Positions 8,478 to 17,533 of a stretch of 37,595 bases of DNA are shown piece after piece. The DNA comes from Dactylosporangium sp. AC04546 (lineage in GTDB: Bacteria; Actinomycetota; Actinomycetes; Mycobacteriales; Micromonosporaceae), in assembly GCF_022095675.1 (NCBI RefSeq), contig NZ_JAHYSG010000116.1, forward strand, positions 1 to 37,595. Reading direction: 5' to 3'. How positions within the stretch are numbered: position 1 is the first letter of the stretch; every line of letters starts with the position of its first letter. The notes below the pieces were generated by a model that was not told where the DNA came from, made no database searches, and saw only the letters and a list, made by a program, of their open reading frames with translations. The position numbers and the translations under genes were made by a program.

Positions 8478-9580
8478 GCGGACGTCACCCCGGCGCCGCC
8501 GATCTCCCAGCTCGGGACCGTCGACGGCGCCTTGACCCCCTGGTACTCCACGAGCACCAGCGCGATGTCGTCGTCGAGGCGGCCGCGCACCCACTCCAGC
8601 AGCGCGCTCTCCAGCGACTTCAGCCCGTCGGCGACCGTGCCGTGGCCGAGCAGCCGCTGGGCCCGCTCCGCGGTGGGGAAGAACTGACCGTCGCGCCGCG
8701 CCTCCGCGAGCCCGTCGGTGAAGAACAGCAGCCGGTCGCCCGGCTCCAGCCGCTCGACGCGCGGCTTGACCACCGGCATGAAGCCCAGCGGCGGCGCGTT
8801 CGACGGCGGGTCGAGCGCGATGACCCGGCCGCGGCGCAGCAGCAGCGGCGCCGGATGGCCGCAGTTGACGATCGTCAGCGTGCCGCCGCGCTCCTCGATC
8901 AGCGCCGCCGTCACGAAGTCCTCGTCGCCGACCGAGCGAGCCACCGCCCGGTCGAGGTCGGCCACGATCGCGCGCAGGTCGGCCCGCTCGAACGCCACAT
9001 GGCGATATGAGCCGAGCACGATGCTCGCCAGGCGCACCGCGTCGAGGCCCTTGCCCCGCACGTCGCCGATGATCATCCGGACGCCGTAGGGCGTCTCGAC
9101 CGCCTCGTAGAGGTCGCCGCCGATGTCGGCCGCGGCGCTCGCCGAGATGTACCGCGCGGCGATCGTCAGCGGCCCCAGCTGTGGCCCCAGCGGCCGGAGC
9201 ACCGCGCCCTGGGCCACGGAGGCCAGGCGCGACAGCTCGGCATACCGCGCGATCTGCCGCTGCCGGATCGCCCCGACCGCGCAGGCGATGCCGCTCGCCA
9301 CAAGCACCCCGCCGAGGTTCAGCAGGAGCACCAGCGCACGGTCGCGGCTGTGCATGAGCTCGACCGAGCTGAAGACGAAGGCCAGCAGCGACGCCGCGCT
9401 GCCGACCGCGAGCACCTCAGGCCACGAGCAGAACGCCGCGGCCAGGAACGGCGCCGCGGCGGCGAGCCCGATGTAGTTGGCATCGGTGCCGTCGGCGATC
9501 TCCGCCGCCAGCACGAGGCAGAGCAGCACGAAGGCCGCGCCGACTCCGGCGCGGGCCTCGGGAAGCAGCTGACGTTTCAT
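8474..9580 (-). CDS. Membrane-anchored SpoIIE/PP2C-type serine phosphatase
   Basis: 368 aa. The first ~125 residues contain four hydrophobic segments (for example [17 protein letters not shown] and [21 protein letters not shown]). The C-terminal ~220 residues are a SpoIIE/RsbU-like PP2C domain: [11 protein letters not shown] and [15 protein letters not shown] hold the metal-binding aspartates, [17 protein letters not shown] is the conserved core and [14 protein letters not shown] ends the fold with another metal-ligand Asp. Such phosphatases act on anti-sigma-factor antagonists in partner-switching pathways; no partner gene is adjacent. ATG 9580 was chosen; an in-frame ATG at 9598 is possible. 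Confidence 0.9.
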   Translation of the reverse strand: MKRQLLPEARAGVGAAFVLLCLVLAAEIADGTDANYIGLAAAAPFLAAAFCSWPEVLAVGSAASLLAFVFSSVELMHSRDRALVLLLNLGGVLVASGIACAVGAIRQRQIARYAELSRLASVAQGAVLRPLGPQLGPLTIAARYISASAAADIGGDLYEAVETPYGVRMIIGDVRGKGLDAVRLASIVLGSYRHVAFERADLRAIVADLDRAVARSVGDEDFVTAALIEERGGTLTIVNCGHPAPLLLRRGRVIALDPPSNAPPLGFMPVVKPRVERLEPGDRLLFFTDGLAEARRDGQFFPTAERAQRLLGHGTVADGLKSLESALLEWVRGRLDDDIALVLVEYQGVKAPSTVPSWEIGGAGVTSA

Positions 9581-9646
9581 AGTTCCGGCCAACAGCATGC
9601 CACCAACCAGCCGCCGAACCGTTCAAACAAACGGCCGGGTCTGGGG

Positions 9647-10207
9647 TTACTTGAGTACCTCGTACCGAGCGTTGATCACACCGGCACTGACCGATGCGAC
9701 CTGAACAAATGCCCCTCGGGCCAGATCCAGGCACCGTCCGGTCACGAACGGTCCCCGATCGTTGATCCGCACGACGACGGATTTCCCGTTGGCCAGGTTG
9801 GTGACCCGCACCTTCGTGTTGAACGGCAGCGTCTTGTGGGCGGCCGTCAGCCCGTCGGGATCAAACTTCTCGCCATTCGCTGTTTTCGATCCGGTTGCAT
9901 AATACGACGCCTTGCACGTGCCCGTGGACCCCGCCGTGGTCTTCTTCGACGGCGTCGTCGTGGCCTCCGGCGAGCGCGTGACCTGCGGCGACGAGGCCGC
10001 GGCGCTCGGGCTGGGACGGTCGTCCCGGTCGGCTCGCGCCTCGGGGCTGCGGCTGACGTCGATGACGTCCCCAGCGGTGGCCGGCGACGAACCGGAGCGG
10101 AGATTGATGGTTGTCACCGCCACGCCGACCAGTGCGACCGTCGCGACGATGCCCGCGATCAATGGGACGAGCAGGCGACGTCCCTGAGCGGAATGCTTGC
10201 CGGACAA
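9647..10207 (-). CDS. RlpA-like double-psi beta-barrel secreted protein
   Basis: 186 aa. It has a short basic N-terminus, a membrane/signal segment (LLVPLIAGIVATVALVGVAV), a Ser/Thr/Pro-rich linker of about 60 residues, then a double-psi beta-barrel domain: CKASYYATGSKTANGEKFDP, LPFNTKVRVTNLANGKSVVV, RINDRGPFVTGRCLDLA. These are the RlpA/expansin-like signatures, including the conserved DRGPF. In RlpA the barrel binds or cleaves denuded peptidoglycan glycan; the activity here is inferred. The only early in-frame start is TTG at 10207 with a weak GAAGGG upstream, so the exact start is uncertain. Confidence 0.85.
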   Translation of the reverse strand: MSGKHSAQGRRLLVPLIAGIVATVALVGVAVTTINLRSGSSPATAGDVIDVSRSPEARADRDDRPSPSAAASSPQVTRSPEATTTPSKKTTAGSTGTCKASYYATGSKTANGEKFDPDGLTAAHKTLPFNTKVRVTNLANGKSVVVRINDRGPFVTGRCLDLARGAFVQVASVSAGVINARYEVLK

Positions 10208-10304
10208 GACCCAGCACCCTTCGTCGGCGGCATGGCCGTGACCGACGGTATCCAGGGAACCCGGCGCCCAGTCAAACGCAGGGGGGATTTGGCCCGATAG
10301 ATCC

Positions 10305-10340
10305 GCCCGAACGGACGAGCGTGGGCACGTCCGTTCGGGC
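10305..10340 (-). terminator. Hairpin terminator behind proS
   Basis: Perfect 13-bp stem GCCCGAACGGACG / CGTCCGTTCGGGC with a 10-nt loop, 14 bp downstream of the proS stop on the minus strand. No T-tract is seen, as is common for actinobacterial intrinsic terminators. Confidence 0.75.
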
Positions 10341-10353
10341 TACCTCAACACGG

Positions 10354-12123
10354 TCAGTGACCGATCGACTCACGCACCCGGGAGACCGCCTGGTCAACGG
10401 CGATCTCCTCCTTCTCGCCCGACCTGCGGTCGCGGAGCTCCACCACGCCGTCGGCCAGGCGCTTGCCCACGACCACGATCGTCGGGACACCGAGCAGTTC
10501 GGAGTCGTTGAACTTGACGCCCGGCGAGACTTCCTTGCGGTCGTCGAGGATGACCGTCAGGCCGACCGCCTCGAGCGCAGTGGCGAGCTCCTCGGCGCCG
10601 TCGCGGATCTCGTCGGTCTTGCCGGCGGCGACCACGTGGACGTCGGCGGGGGCCAGCTCGCGGGGCCAGCACAGCCCGCGCTCGTCGGCGGTCTGCTCGG
10701 CCACCACCGCGATCACGCGGCTCACGCCGACGCCGTAGGAGCCCATCGTGACGACCTGCGACTTGCCGTTGCGGTCGAGGACGGTCAGGTCGAACGCCTT
10801 CGCATACTTGCGGCCGAGCTGGAAGATGTGGCCGATCTCGATGCCGCGCGCCAGCTCCAGCGCGCCGCCGTCGACGGGGCAGAGGTCGCCGTCCTCGATG
10901 CGCACGGCCTCGATCGTGCCGTCGGGCTCGAAGTCACGGCCGGCCACGAGGTGCATGACGTGCTTGCCGGGCTCGTCGGCGCCGGTGATCCAGCCGGTGC
11001 CCTCGACGACGCGCGGGTCGACCAGGTAGCGGATGCCGGAGGAGCCCTTCTCGCCGAGAACACCGGGGCCGATATACCCCTTGACGAGCGCCGGGTGCGA
11101 CGCGAACTCGGCCTCGGACATGGGCTGCACCTCGGCCGGCGCCACCTGGGCCTCGACCCGGCGCAGGTCGACCTCGCGGTTGCCGGGCACGCCGACGGCG
11201 AGCGGCTCGCGCTTGCCGTCGGGCAGCGTGAGCATGAGCATGACGTTCTTCAGCGTGTCGGCCGCCGTCCACGGGCGGTCGTCGCGGCGCAGGTCCTCGC
11301 GCGCGTTGAACAGGTCGACCAGCGTCTCGATGGTCGGGGTCTCGGGTGTGTCGGCGACCTTGGCCGCGGGCAGACCCTCGATCGGCAGTGCGGCGGGCGC
11401 GGGCGTGGTGACCGCCTCGACGTTGGCCGCGTAGTCGCCGTTGGTGCACCGCACGAAGGTGTCCTCGCCGATGTCGCAGGTCGCGAGGAACTCCTCGGAC
11501 GCGCTGCCGCCCATCGCGCCGCTCACCGCGGAGCAGATGACGTAGTCGAGGCCCATCCGGTCGAAGATCTTCTTGTAGGCGACACGGTGCCGCGCATAGG
11601 CGTTGCTCAGTCCGTCGTCGTCGACGTCGAACGAGTACGAGTCCTTCATGACGAACTCACGGCCGCGCAGGATGCCGGCCCGGGGGCGCGCCTCGTCGCG
11701 GTACTTCGTCTGAATTTGGTAGAGCGTGAGCGGAAGGTCCTTGTAGGACGAGTAGAAGTCCTTGACCTGGAGCGTGAACATCTCCTCGTGCGTGGGCCCG
11801 AGCAGGTAGTCACCCTGGCGACGGTCCTTCAGCCGGAAGATGTTGTCGCCATACTCCGTCCAGCGGCCGGTCGCCTCGTAGGGCTCGCGGGGCAGCAGCG
11901 CGGGGAAGGAGAGCTCCTGGCCGCCGATGGCGTCCATCTCCTCGCGGATCACCCGCTCCACGTTGCGCAGCACGCGCAGGCCCAGCGGCAGGAACGTGAA
12001 GATGCCCGGGGCCACGCGACGGACATAACCCGCACGGACCAGCAGCCGATGGCTGGTCACCTCGGCGTCCGCGGGATCCTCACGCAGCGTTCGCAGGAAC
12101 AGCGTGGACATCTTCAGGACCAT
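10354..12123 (-). CDS. proS: Prolyl-tRNA synthetase (bacterial type)
   Basis: 589 aa. Class II aminoacyl-tRNA synthetase motifs are clear: motif 1 around [17 protein letters not shown], motif 2 with [19 protein letters not shown], and motif 3 [13 protein letters not shown]. Between motifs 2 and 3 lies the ~180-residue insertion (editing) domain typical of the bacterial long form, and the C-terminal anticodon-binding domain begins at [13 protein letters not shown]. It charges tRNA-Pro with proline in the cytoplasm. The ATG at 12123 has GGAAGG about 9 nt upstream; a second ATG at 12111 is in frame. The gene is monocistronic, with a hairpin terminator at 10305-10340. Confidence 0.97.
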   Translation of the reverse strand: MVLKMSTLFLRTLREDPADAEVTSHRLLVRAGYVRRVAPGIFTFLPLGLRVLRNVERVIREEMDAIGGQELSFPALLPREPYEATGRWTEYGDNIFRLKDRRQGDYLLGPTHEEMFTLQVKDFYSSYKDLPLTLYQIQTKYRDEARPRAGILRGREFVMKDSYSFDVDDDGLSNAYARHRVAYKKIFDRMGLDYVICSAVSGAMGGSASEEFLATCDIGEDTFVRCTNGDYAANVEAVTTPAPAALPIEGLPAAKVADTPETPTIETLVDLFNAREDLRRDDRPWTAADTLKNVMLMLTLPDGKREPLAVGVPGNREVDLRRVEAQVAPAEVQPMSEAEFASHPALVKGYIGPGVLGEKGSSGIRYLVDPRVVEGTGWITGADEPGKHVMHLVAGRDFEPDGTIEAVRIEDGDLCPVDGGALELARGIEIGHIFQLGRKYAKAFDLTVLDRNGKSQVVTMGSYGVGVSRVIAVVAEQTADERGLCWPRELAPADVHVVAAGKTDEIRDGAEELATALEAVGLTVILDDRKEVSPGVKFNDSELLGVPTIVVVGKRLADGVVELRDRRSGEKEEIAVDQAVSRVRESIGH

Positions 12124-12249
12124 CTGCGTCTACCTTCCCCGGGTCCGAACCGGTCCGACGTCGTCTGACACTCGCTGTGACGATACCCGGTTCGGGCATT
12201 TCACCGCGCCTGGGTCAACGCTGCGTCGTCACACTGTGGAGTCGGAAGG

Positions 12250-12981
12250 CTACGCTTCGGTCTGCGTCTGACGGATGCCCGCGCCGATCGCCCGCATCGA
12301 TTCGAGGACCTCGTCCGTGCGATCGGACGGGAAGTTGGCGATCACCGCGTAGGCGGTGTTCCCGGTCAGCCCGACATCGGCCCGCACACCGACGTCGGTG
12401 CCCGTCTTGTTCGCCAGCCAGTCGTGCGCGAGCGGGTCCAGGCCGAAGGCTGCCGCCACCATCGACAGATCCGTGTTGTGGCGCATCCAGGCCAGCAGCC
12501 GGCGGCTCCCGGAGTACAACTCCTGCCGCAGACCAAGCATGAACCGCGACAACTCGTCGGCGCTCCCGGACGAGAGCCGGGCCGGGTGCTCCGGCCGCCG
12601 CTCGTCGCGGACCCGGTCATGGAGCGCCGAATGTTCCAGCAGGTGTACCGCGGGCAGCCCGACCCTCCGCAGCAGCACGTTGGTGGCGAGGTTGTCGCTG
12701 ACCGACGCGACGAGCACCGCCAGGTCCTCGACGCACAGGGCGTCGACGGCGAGATGCTGCCAGAGCCCGGAGTCGGCGACCGCGTCCTCGGCCTCCCGCC
12801 GCAGCATCTCCCGCGGATCGAGCTCCCCGCCGTCGATGCGCCGGGCCACCTCGAGGAGCAGGAACAGCTTCCCGACGCTCGCCGTGGACAGCACTCGCCG
12901 CGGATCCCGCTCGAGCCGCACCGATCCGTCGAGATTGCGCACACTGATCGACCAGAGAACGTCGTCCACGCCCCCGATCAT
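12250..12981 (-). CDS. Class A beta-lactamase-like serine hydrolase, cytosolic form
   Basis: 243 aa. The three active-site motifs of the class A beta-lactamase/penicillin-binding fold are present: STASVGK (SxxK, Ser35-Lys38), SVSDN (SDN) and NKTGTD (KTG). It is shorter than secreted class A enzymes (about 290 aa) and has no signal peptide, so an antibiotic-resistance role is doubtful. The classic omega-loop Glu-x-x-Leu-Asn is not recognisable; the region reads ERRPEHPARLSS. More likely it is one of the many actinobacterial beta-lactamase-related hydrolases of unknown substrate. It lies 15 bp downstream of the cupin gene on the same strand, so the two may be cotranscribed. Confidence 0.82.
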   Translation of the reverse strand: MIGGVDDVLWSISVRNLDGSVRLERDPRRVLSTASVGKLFLLLEVARRIDGGELDPREMLRREAEDAVADSGLWQHLAVDALCVEDLAVLVASVSDNLATNVLLRRVGLPAVHLLEHSALHDRVRDERRPEHPARLSSGSADELSRFMLGLRQELYSGSRRLLAWMRHNTDLSMVAAAFGLDPLAHDWLANKTGTDVGVRADVGLTGNTAYAVIANFPSDRTDEVLESMRAIGAGIRQTQTEA

Positions 12982-12996
12982 GGACCACTCCCTGCC

Positions 12997-13422
12997 TCAA
13001 CTGCTGCGTCGCGGGTCGTCGTCCGGGTCCACGTACTCAAGGCCGAGCGGCCCGATCGCCGTCACCTGGGTGACGTACTCACCGGACTTCGCCCAGTGAA
13101 AATGGGGCGTACCGCCTGGCAGCACGAGAACGGCACCGGGCGGGTAGGCCTCCAGCTTCTCGCCGTCGAACTGTTCACCGAGGCCGACGTAGAAGACGCC
13201 GGACATGACCGTGTAGACCCGATCCTCGGGGTGCCGGTGCGGCATCAGCTTCACCCCGCCGGGCACCTTGACCCTGATCACGTACGGCCCGGGCTCGGTG
13301 GGCTGCCCAACCACGACGGCGAGCCGGGCCGGCGGCGGGAACGCCGGGAACGGCTTCCAGTCGATGTCCTCCGGCAGGACGGCCCTGAACACGCCTTGAT
13401 CTGGCTGATGGGTGCGCATCAT
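12997..13422 (-). CDS. Cupin-domain protein
   Basis: 141 aa. The central part PGGVKLMPHRHPEDRVYTVMSG is cupin motif 1 (HxH with downstream Glu), and LPGGTPHFHWAKSGEYV is motif 2, together giving the His/His/Glu/His metal site of small single-domain cupins. The substrate cannot be read from sequence. ATG 13422 was chosen because AGGAGG lies 7 nt upstream. It precedes the serine hydrolase gene on the same strand. Confidence 0.88.
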   Translation of the reverse strand: MMRTHQPDQGVFRAVLPEDIDWKPFPAFPPPARLAVVVGQPTEPGPYVIRVKVPGGVKLMPHRHPEDRVYTVMSGVFYVGLGEQFDGEKLEAYPPGAVLVLPGGTPHFHWAKSGEYVTQVTAIGPLGLEYVDPDDDPRRSS

Positions 13423-13632
13423 CGCGAGCCTCCTGAGTCCTTGACCGCACGCCGCTGCGAGCCACCGTCGCGCTCCCGGTACGGACGCGGCACGACGCGA
13501 AGCTTCGGCCCGCTGCCCCGGCCGGCCGGCCGGCCGGCAAACCCCGTCAGACGCGCAATGTGGCCGGGGCTTGGTGGCGCGGAGCGCTGGAGACAATCGA
13601 CGCAGTTCTGTTCCGTGCCGCTAAGGAGCGCG

Positions 13633-14559
13633 ATGGCGCAGCAGTGGGCGTCGTACATCAAGCAAGTCGAAGCGGAGCTTCGCAGCCACGGCGTCAAACG
13701 AATCCAGACCACCAGCGTCCTGGAGGAGGTCTGGGCAGAGCGGGACCGAGCGCCGGGCGCTGATCCGACCGAGCTGTTCGGCGCTGCCGAGCAGTTCACG
13801 TGCGACGTGCTGGAAGGGCGACGCCCCTTACGCGTGCGGTACCTGCGGCAGTTGCGTCTCGCACTGAGCTATCGGGGGGTGCCCGTCAGCCGGGCCGAAC
13901 AGGTTCTCGCCGAGGTTGACGCCCACGTCACCGGTTCCGGAACAGCTCCCGTCACCGCCTTCGGTCCGCCCGATCGCTACGCCACCCAGGTCGCCGAGGC
14001 GGTCGGCGCACCAGGCCGGCCGCCGTGGCCTCCCGTCATCCACCGGCTCGGTGCGGACGTTTCGTCGGTGGCCGGGACGGTGTTGACGGTGGAGGGAATC
14101 GTCGCGTTCATCCATCACCACCTCGCACGATTCACGTTGGGGCTCCTTCTCGTGGCAGTGGCGGTCGCGCTCCTGAACGAAGGATGGCGCTCGCTGGTCC
14201 GCCGCCCCACAGTGTTCGGTTGTTCCGGAATCTTCGTGGCATTCGGCGGCCTGTTCGCTCAGTCGACGGTGTTGGTGTGGTTTCAGCAACCCGTGTTGGG
14301 CAGCCTCTCCGCCTGGGCCTTCATCGTCATCGGGCTGGCACTGATCGCAGCCTCGATCCGTTTGAGCCGGCCGTCGGGGCGACAGGTGACACCCGAGGCG
14401 GCCACCGACCCGCGGCCCGGCGGCTTTCCCGACCCCCGCAGAACGAAATGGAGAGAAGTCGTCATCACCATCACGGCGGACATCGCCGTCCTCACGGCCC
14501 GTCGCCCTACTCCTGCGGTAGCCCGGAAGCAACATGGCTTGTCCAGGGGTAGCGGATGA
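13633..14559 (+). CDS. HAAS-like signalling-domain membrane protein
   Basis: 308 aa. The N-terminal ~145 residues contain alpha-helical segments resembling a HAAS/DUF1700-type domain (LRLALSYRGVPVSRAEQVLAEVDAHV, then AFGPPDRYATQVAEAV). After this come hydrophobic segments (FTLGLLLVAVAVALL, VFGCSGIFVAFGGLFA, LSAWAFIVIGLALIAASI) and a short cytoplasmic tail. Domain assignment is from memory of the helix pattern and the P-[DE]-x-[YL]-A motif; function is unknown. The ATG has AAGGAG 5 nt upstream. Its stop overlaps the start of the next gene (ATGA), so the two form a transcriptional unit. Confidence 0.7.
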   Translation: MAQQWASYIKQVEAELRSHGVKRIQTTSVLEEVWAERDRAPGADPTELFGAAEQFTCDVLEGRRPLRVRYLRQLRLALSYRGVPVSRAEQVLAEVDAHVTGSGTAPVTAFGPPDRYATQVAEAVGAPGRPPWPPVIHRLGADVSSVAGTVLTVEGIVAFIHHHLARFTLGLLLVAVAVALLNEGWRSLVRRPTVFGCSGIFVAFGGLFAQSTVLVWFQQPVLGSLSAWAFIVIGLALIAASIRLSRPSGRQVTPEAATDPRPGGFPDPRRTKWREVVITITADIAVLTARRPTPAVARKQHGLSRGSG

Positions 14560-15494
14560 TGTCGGCGATGGACAAGGCCCGGGCGGAGCACGATCACCGC
14601 AGTCTTCAGCGTCGGCTGGAAGTGCTCCAGCTCCCTGTCGTACCACTGACGTTCCAGGGCGAGCTCACGCCGAGGCATCCGCAGGACTGGAAGTACGAAC
14701 CGGAGACGGTCGGCGTGGGGCCGGACGGCACAGCGTTCGCGGTGTGGCCGCATCGCCGTGACGCCGGCCGGAAGCGGGTGACGTCCCACATCGGCAGCAA
14801 CATCATGACTTCCGTGGACCTCACGACGGAGCTGGCGACGAGTTTCGTCCAGCCGTTGCCGGACGGCCACATCCTCCTGGTCGCCGCGCGAACCCGACGC
14901 GGCACCGCGCCCAACGCAGAGGTGTGGACCAGCGACGGTCACCTCGTCCGTACCGGCCATCTCGGCGACGCCATCGAGGAGTTGCTGACAACGCCGTCGG
15001 GCAACGTGTGGGCCAGCTACTTCGACGAAGCGATGAGCGGAAGCGGCCCGCAGACCCACGGCCTGGCCCGCTTCACACAGGACCTCATCCCGGACTGGCT
15101 CTACCCGTTCGACGCCGGCCTCCCCTTCATCCTCGACTGCTACGCACTCAACGTTCAGGGCGAGCGCGCGCACTGCTGCGCCTACACCGACTTCCATCTC
15201 GTCTCCGTCGAGGGCGGCAGGGCGACCGACTGGGGTGCCGCGCCCTACCGGAGGGCACACTCGCTTCTTGTTCAGGGCAGGGACGGAGCATTGATCAACG
15301 GCCCAGGACCCGAGTACGACCTGGTGACCCCGTTCCGACTACACAAGGACCGCATCGAGGCAGCCGGTCCACAGCGCCGGCTCGTCCTGCCGGACGGCAT
15401 GGAAGCACAGCGGCTGCACTCCACCTGCCGAGGACCCGACCTGCATGTGTTCCGCCACCGCACGTGGTACCGAGCAACCCTCGACGACCTATGA
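14556..15494 (+). CDS. Hypothetical protein, likely beta-propeller-like
   Basis: 312 aa, coupled by an ATGA overlap to the preceding membrane protein. I do not recognise the family. No signal peptide or membrane helix is seen. Recurrent phrases such as EVWTSDGHLVRTGHLG, GNVWASYFDEAM and DLHVFRHRTWYRA look like the blades of a WD40/NHL-type propeller, and the overall style matches other actinobacterial proteins that report on display or readout values. An alternative start is ATG 14571. The gene end lies 575 bp from the left att repeat and appears intact. Confidence 0.65.
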   Translation: MMSAMDKARAEHDHRSLQRRLEVLQLPVVPLTFQGELTPRHPQDWKYEPETVGVGPDGTAFAVWPHRRDAGRKRVTSHIGSNIMTSVDLTTELATSFVQPLPDGHILLVAARTRRGTAPNAEVWTSDGHLVRTGHLGDAIEELLTTPSGNVWASYFDEAMSGSGPQTHGLARFTQDLIPDWLYPFDAGLPFILDCYALNVQGERAHCCAYTDFHLVSVEGGRATDWGAAPYRRAHSLLVQGRDGALINGPGPEYDLVTPFRLHKDRIEAAGPQRRLVLPDGMEAQRLHSTCRGPDLHVFRHRTWYRATLDDL

Positions 15495-15975
15495 ACGCGT
15501 CGGCCGAGCAAACCACCAGGTGGCCGCAACAACCCAACGGCGAGCACCCATTGAACGCAACGGTGGTGGCCGTACCGGAACCTTCACGCTCACCGAGTTC
15601 ACGGCGTGTGACCGGTTCAAGCCACCGGAGCAGCGGTGCGGCTGGTACGGCGATTTCGTCAGCGATGACGGCTCCGTTTCCCGCGGCCGGCAGGAGTTGG
15701 TCGGAGGGCTGCCGAAGGGTGCACAGGCCGGGGAGACGCTGCGCGCCCGGGACGTCGGAACCCCCGGGCAGATCTACCAGCTCGACGACACCGAGAGCTT
15801 CGGAAAGGCGGTCGAATTCCTCGAGGGCTTCACGGCGATCTTCGTCGTCGGCGTCCTCCTGGCTCGGCCATGGCGGTTCAGAGCATGGCTTCGGTCGAGG
15901 TCCAGCCGACCTGCGAACAGCTCGACCAGCGGTGAAGGGAAGGCTTCAAGCCCGGAGGCGGAAGACGTAGGCTGA
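15445..15975 (+). pseudogene. Remnant of small actinobacterial membrane protein (uncertain)
   Basis: From about 15559 this frame encodes a plausible domain: GTFTLTEFTACDRFKPPEQR, a second Cys in RCGWYGDFVS, a basic/acidic middle and one C-terminal membrane helix (FLEGFTAIFVVGVLLARPW). Relatives that I recall have an N-terminal membrane helix before the GTFTVTE motif and a clear start codon; here that part is missing, the upstream frame overlaps the preceding gene by 50 bp without a ribosome-binding site, and an ATG at 15491 is in another frame. I infer loss of the N-terminus or a frameshift; a GTG start near 15520 would be the intact alternative. Confidence 0.45.
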
Positions 15976-15997
15976 GCGCGACCACCCACCGTGGGGT

Positions 15998-16055
15998 CTG
16001 GGGCTCGGGCCCCAGGGGAAATGGCGAGGACCCCCGGTTCGCGCGTTCCGCGAAC
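15998..16055. terminator. Tandem hairpins left of attL
   Basis: CTGGGGC/GCCCCAG (15998-16015, loop TCGG) and GTTCGCG/CGCGAAC (16037-16055, 5-nt loop) lie between the last chromosomal frame and the left att repeat. Before insertion they would have been directly downstream of tRNA-Gly on the minus strand, so they are plausibly its original terminator. Confidence 0.5.
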
Positions 16056-16068
16056 AGAGGGCCCCTAG

Positions 16069-16114
16069 GTCCGAGCGGGTGAAGGGAATCGAACCCTCAC
16101 TGTCAGCTTGGGAA
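16069..16114. repeat. attL, 46-bp core with 3' fragment of tRNA-Gly
   Basis: Identical to 30871-30916. It contains the tRNA-Gly anticodon loop through the 3' end on the minus strand; beyond base 16114 the tRNA sequence is lost, so this copy is not a functional tRNA gene. Confidence 0.95.
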
Positions 16115-16198
16115 CCGTACAGGCACGCTAGGGCGATCTCCGAGGGCTGGCGTGTGAGCGGCCTCAGGCGGCCCGCGACTGCCCCAGGTGGCCTGGCC

Positions 16199-16217
16199 TA
16201 ATGGCCCGCTAATGGCC
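16199..16217. repeat. Candidate integrase arm site, left
   Basis: Two TAATGGCC units separated by CGC. The same 19 bases in the same orientation occur at 30780-30798. The left copy is 84 bp inside attL and the right copy 72 bp inside attR, as expected for arm-type integrase or excisionase sites. Confidence 0.75.
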
Positions 16218-16316
16218 TACAACCGCGCCGAACGTTCGAGCTGCAACGATGTCGCGCGTGGGCGGCGCACAGCGATCGCCGCTGACCCGCACTACCGCAC
16301 CACCGTCTCAGGCACT

Positions 16317-17279
16317 GTGAGGGTCCACACTAGGACGGTGAAGCAGGGCGACAGACTCCGAGCCATCCCGCTCGACTTCGAAGCGCAAGTGTCCGCAAAT
16401 GCATCTGAAGTGAAGGAGACCGTTAGGAGGTGGCCACTGTGGACGCTTGGCCTACTTGGTGGCGGATCGGTTGCAACCGCCATATTTCTTGACGTAGAAG
16501 TCAAGCTTGGCAATATCGTACCTTCGGTTTTCCTTGAAGTCGGCGCCGGAATACTGCTGTTTGCAGTACTGTTCGTGGCCGAGCGGCGCGTAGTTCGGCG
16601 CGAGGTTCAACGCCAGACGTCAGCGCTTATTGAAGCTCTGACAGGTTCAGCGACGCAACGGGCGAACCTCGCCCAAGATCCAGATCTCCCGGACATGATC
16701 GACTTCGTCGCACCCGGCGGGCCAGGCGATACAGCGCAGCGGTTTCTAGAAGCTCTCGCCACCGGGAGATACGAGACCGCCTGGGAACTCGCCGACGACG
16801 ACTGGCGCCTGTGCCGTGCACAGGCGTTTCTCTGGAACAATCGGAACCACTTCGGATTCGACCTGCAGCGACTCGACGAGCTCGCAGCCGAAATTTGCAC
16901 TGGACCTAGTAAGTCTTACGCCTGGCGGGCATTTCGGAGCACCGAGCAACGGCACTACAAGGAGGTATTCGGGGATATTAAAGCGCGCGAATGGGGCCTC
17001 GCCAGTCGGCGACGTCGCATAGCGCCCGCCTATGAACTGGTAATCATGATGCCATTGGGTGAGCACAAGGACGGAATAATCGTCCACGCACCAACAGTGG
17101 TCGACGGCGCGATAACCTTCGTACTGCACGAAACAGCAGACGGCTACCGCATCGCGTCACACGTTGCCGAGGCGCCGCCCCGACCCGGCTGGCCGCCATC
17201 ATGGTGGAGTCGCAATGATCCCGCCGTAACGGCGCTATACTCTACCGACGAAAGCAGACGAGTCGGCGATAGCGAGTAA
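16317..17279 (+). CDS. Membrane-anchored protein with NTF2-like C-terminal region (AICE cargo)
   Basis: About 320 aa from the GTG at 16317; GTG 16338 with AGGA upstream is equally possible, and the frame is open back to 16188, but that part overlaps the integrase arm repeat and has no ribosome-binding site. Two adjacent hydrophobic segments (WPLWTLGLLGGGSVATAIFL and VFLEVGAGILLFAVLFVA) are followed by a basic turn and a ~220-residue cytoplasmic part. Within it AQRFLEALATGRYETAWELA and the terminal beta-rich ITFVLHETADGYRIASHVAE resemble an NTF2/SnoaL-like fold. No family is recognised. A/T-rich relative to the chromosome; convergent with the three-gene operon to its right. Probably cargo. Confidence 0.7.
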   Translation: MRVHTRTVKQGDRLRAIPLDFEAQVSANASEVKETVRRWPLWTLGLLGGGSVATAIFLDVEVKLGNIVPSVFLEVGAGILLFAVLFVAERRVVRREVQRQTSALIEALTGSATQRANLAQDPDLPDMIDFVAPGGPGDTAQRFLEALATGRYETAWELADDDWRLCRAQAFLWNNRNHFGFDLQRLDELAAEICTGPSKSYAWRAFRSTEQRHYKEVFGDIKAREWGLASRRRRIAPAYELVIMMPLGEHKDGIIVHAPTVVDGAITFVLHETADGYRIASHVAEAPPRPGWPPSWWSRNDPAVTALYSTDESRRVGDSE

Positions 17280-17533
17280 AGAGGCAGACAAGCATCGCAT
17301 TAAATGGAGGACCACCGATCACGGGTAGGACGCCCTGGCCGCGCTAGGCGCGATACATCCGGTGCGGAAAGCCACCATTGACCGGCCACCCCGCGTCGAC
17401 GACTAGCTAGATCACCCAAGTGTGCCGACCTCTAAATCCCCGACAACGTTGTTACGAATTGCCCCACCATTGCGCAGACGTGTAGGCAACACTGTGTATC
17501 GATGCGGCACATCACAACACCGAGCCTCGCAGA

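Noticed and set aside
12250..12981. Antibiotic-resistance beta-lactamase
   Set aside because: No export signal and no typical omega-loop glutamate, so resistance is not a supported call.
13516..13540. GGCC-repeat run
   Set aside because: A short simple repeat of CCGG units upstream of the membrane protein gene, expected in such G+C-rich DNA.
16069..16114. A second tRNA-Gly gene at the left end
   Set aside because: Only the 3' part (anticodon loop to the end) is present; the sequence diverges after 16114 and cannot form the acceptor and D arms.
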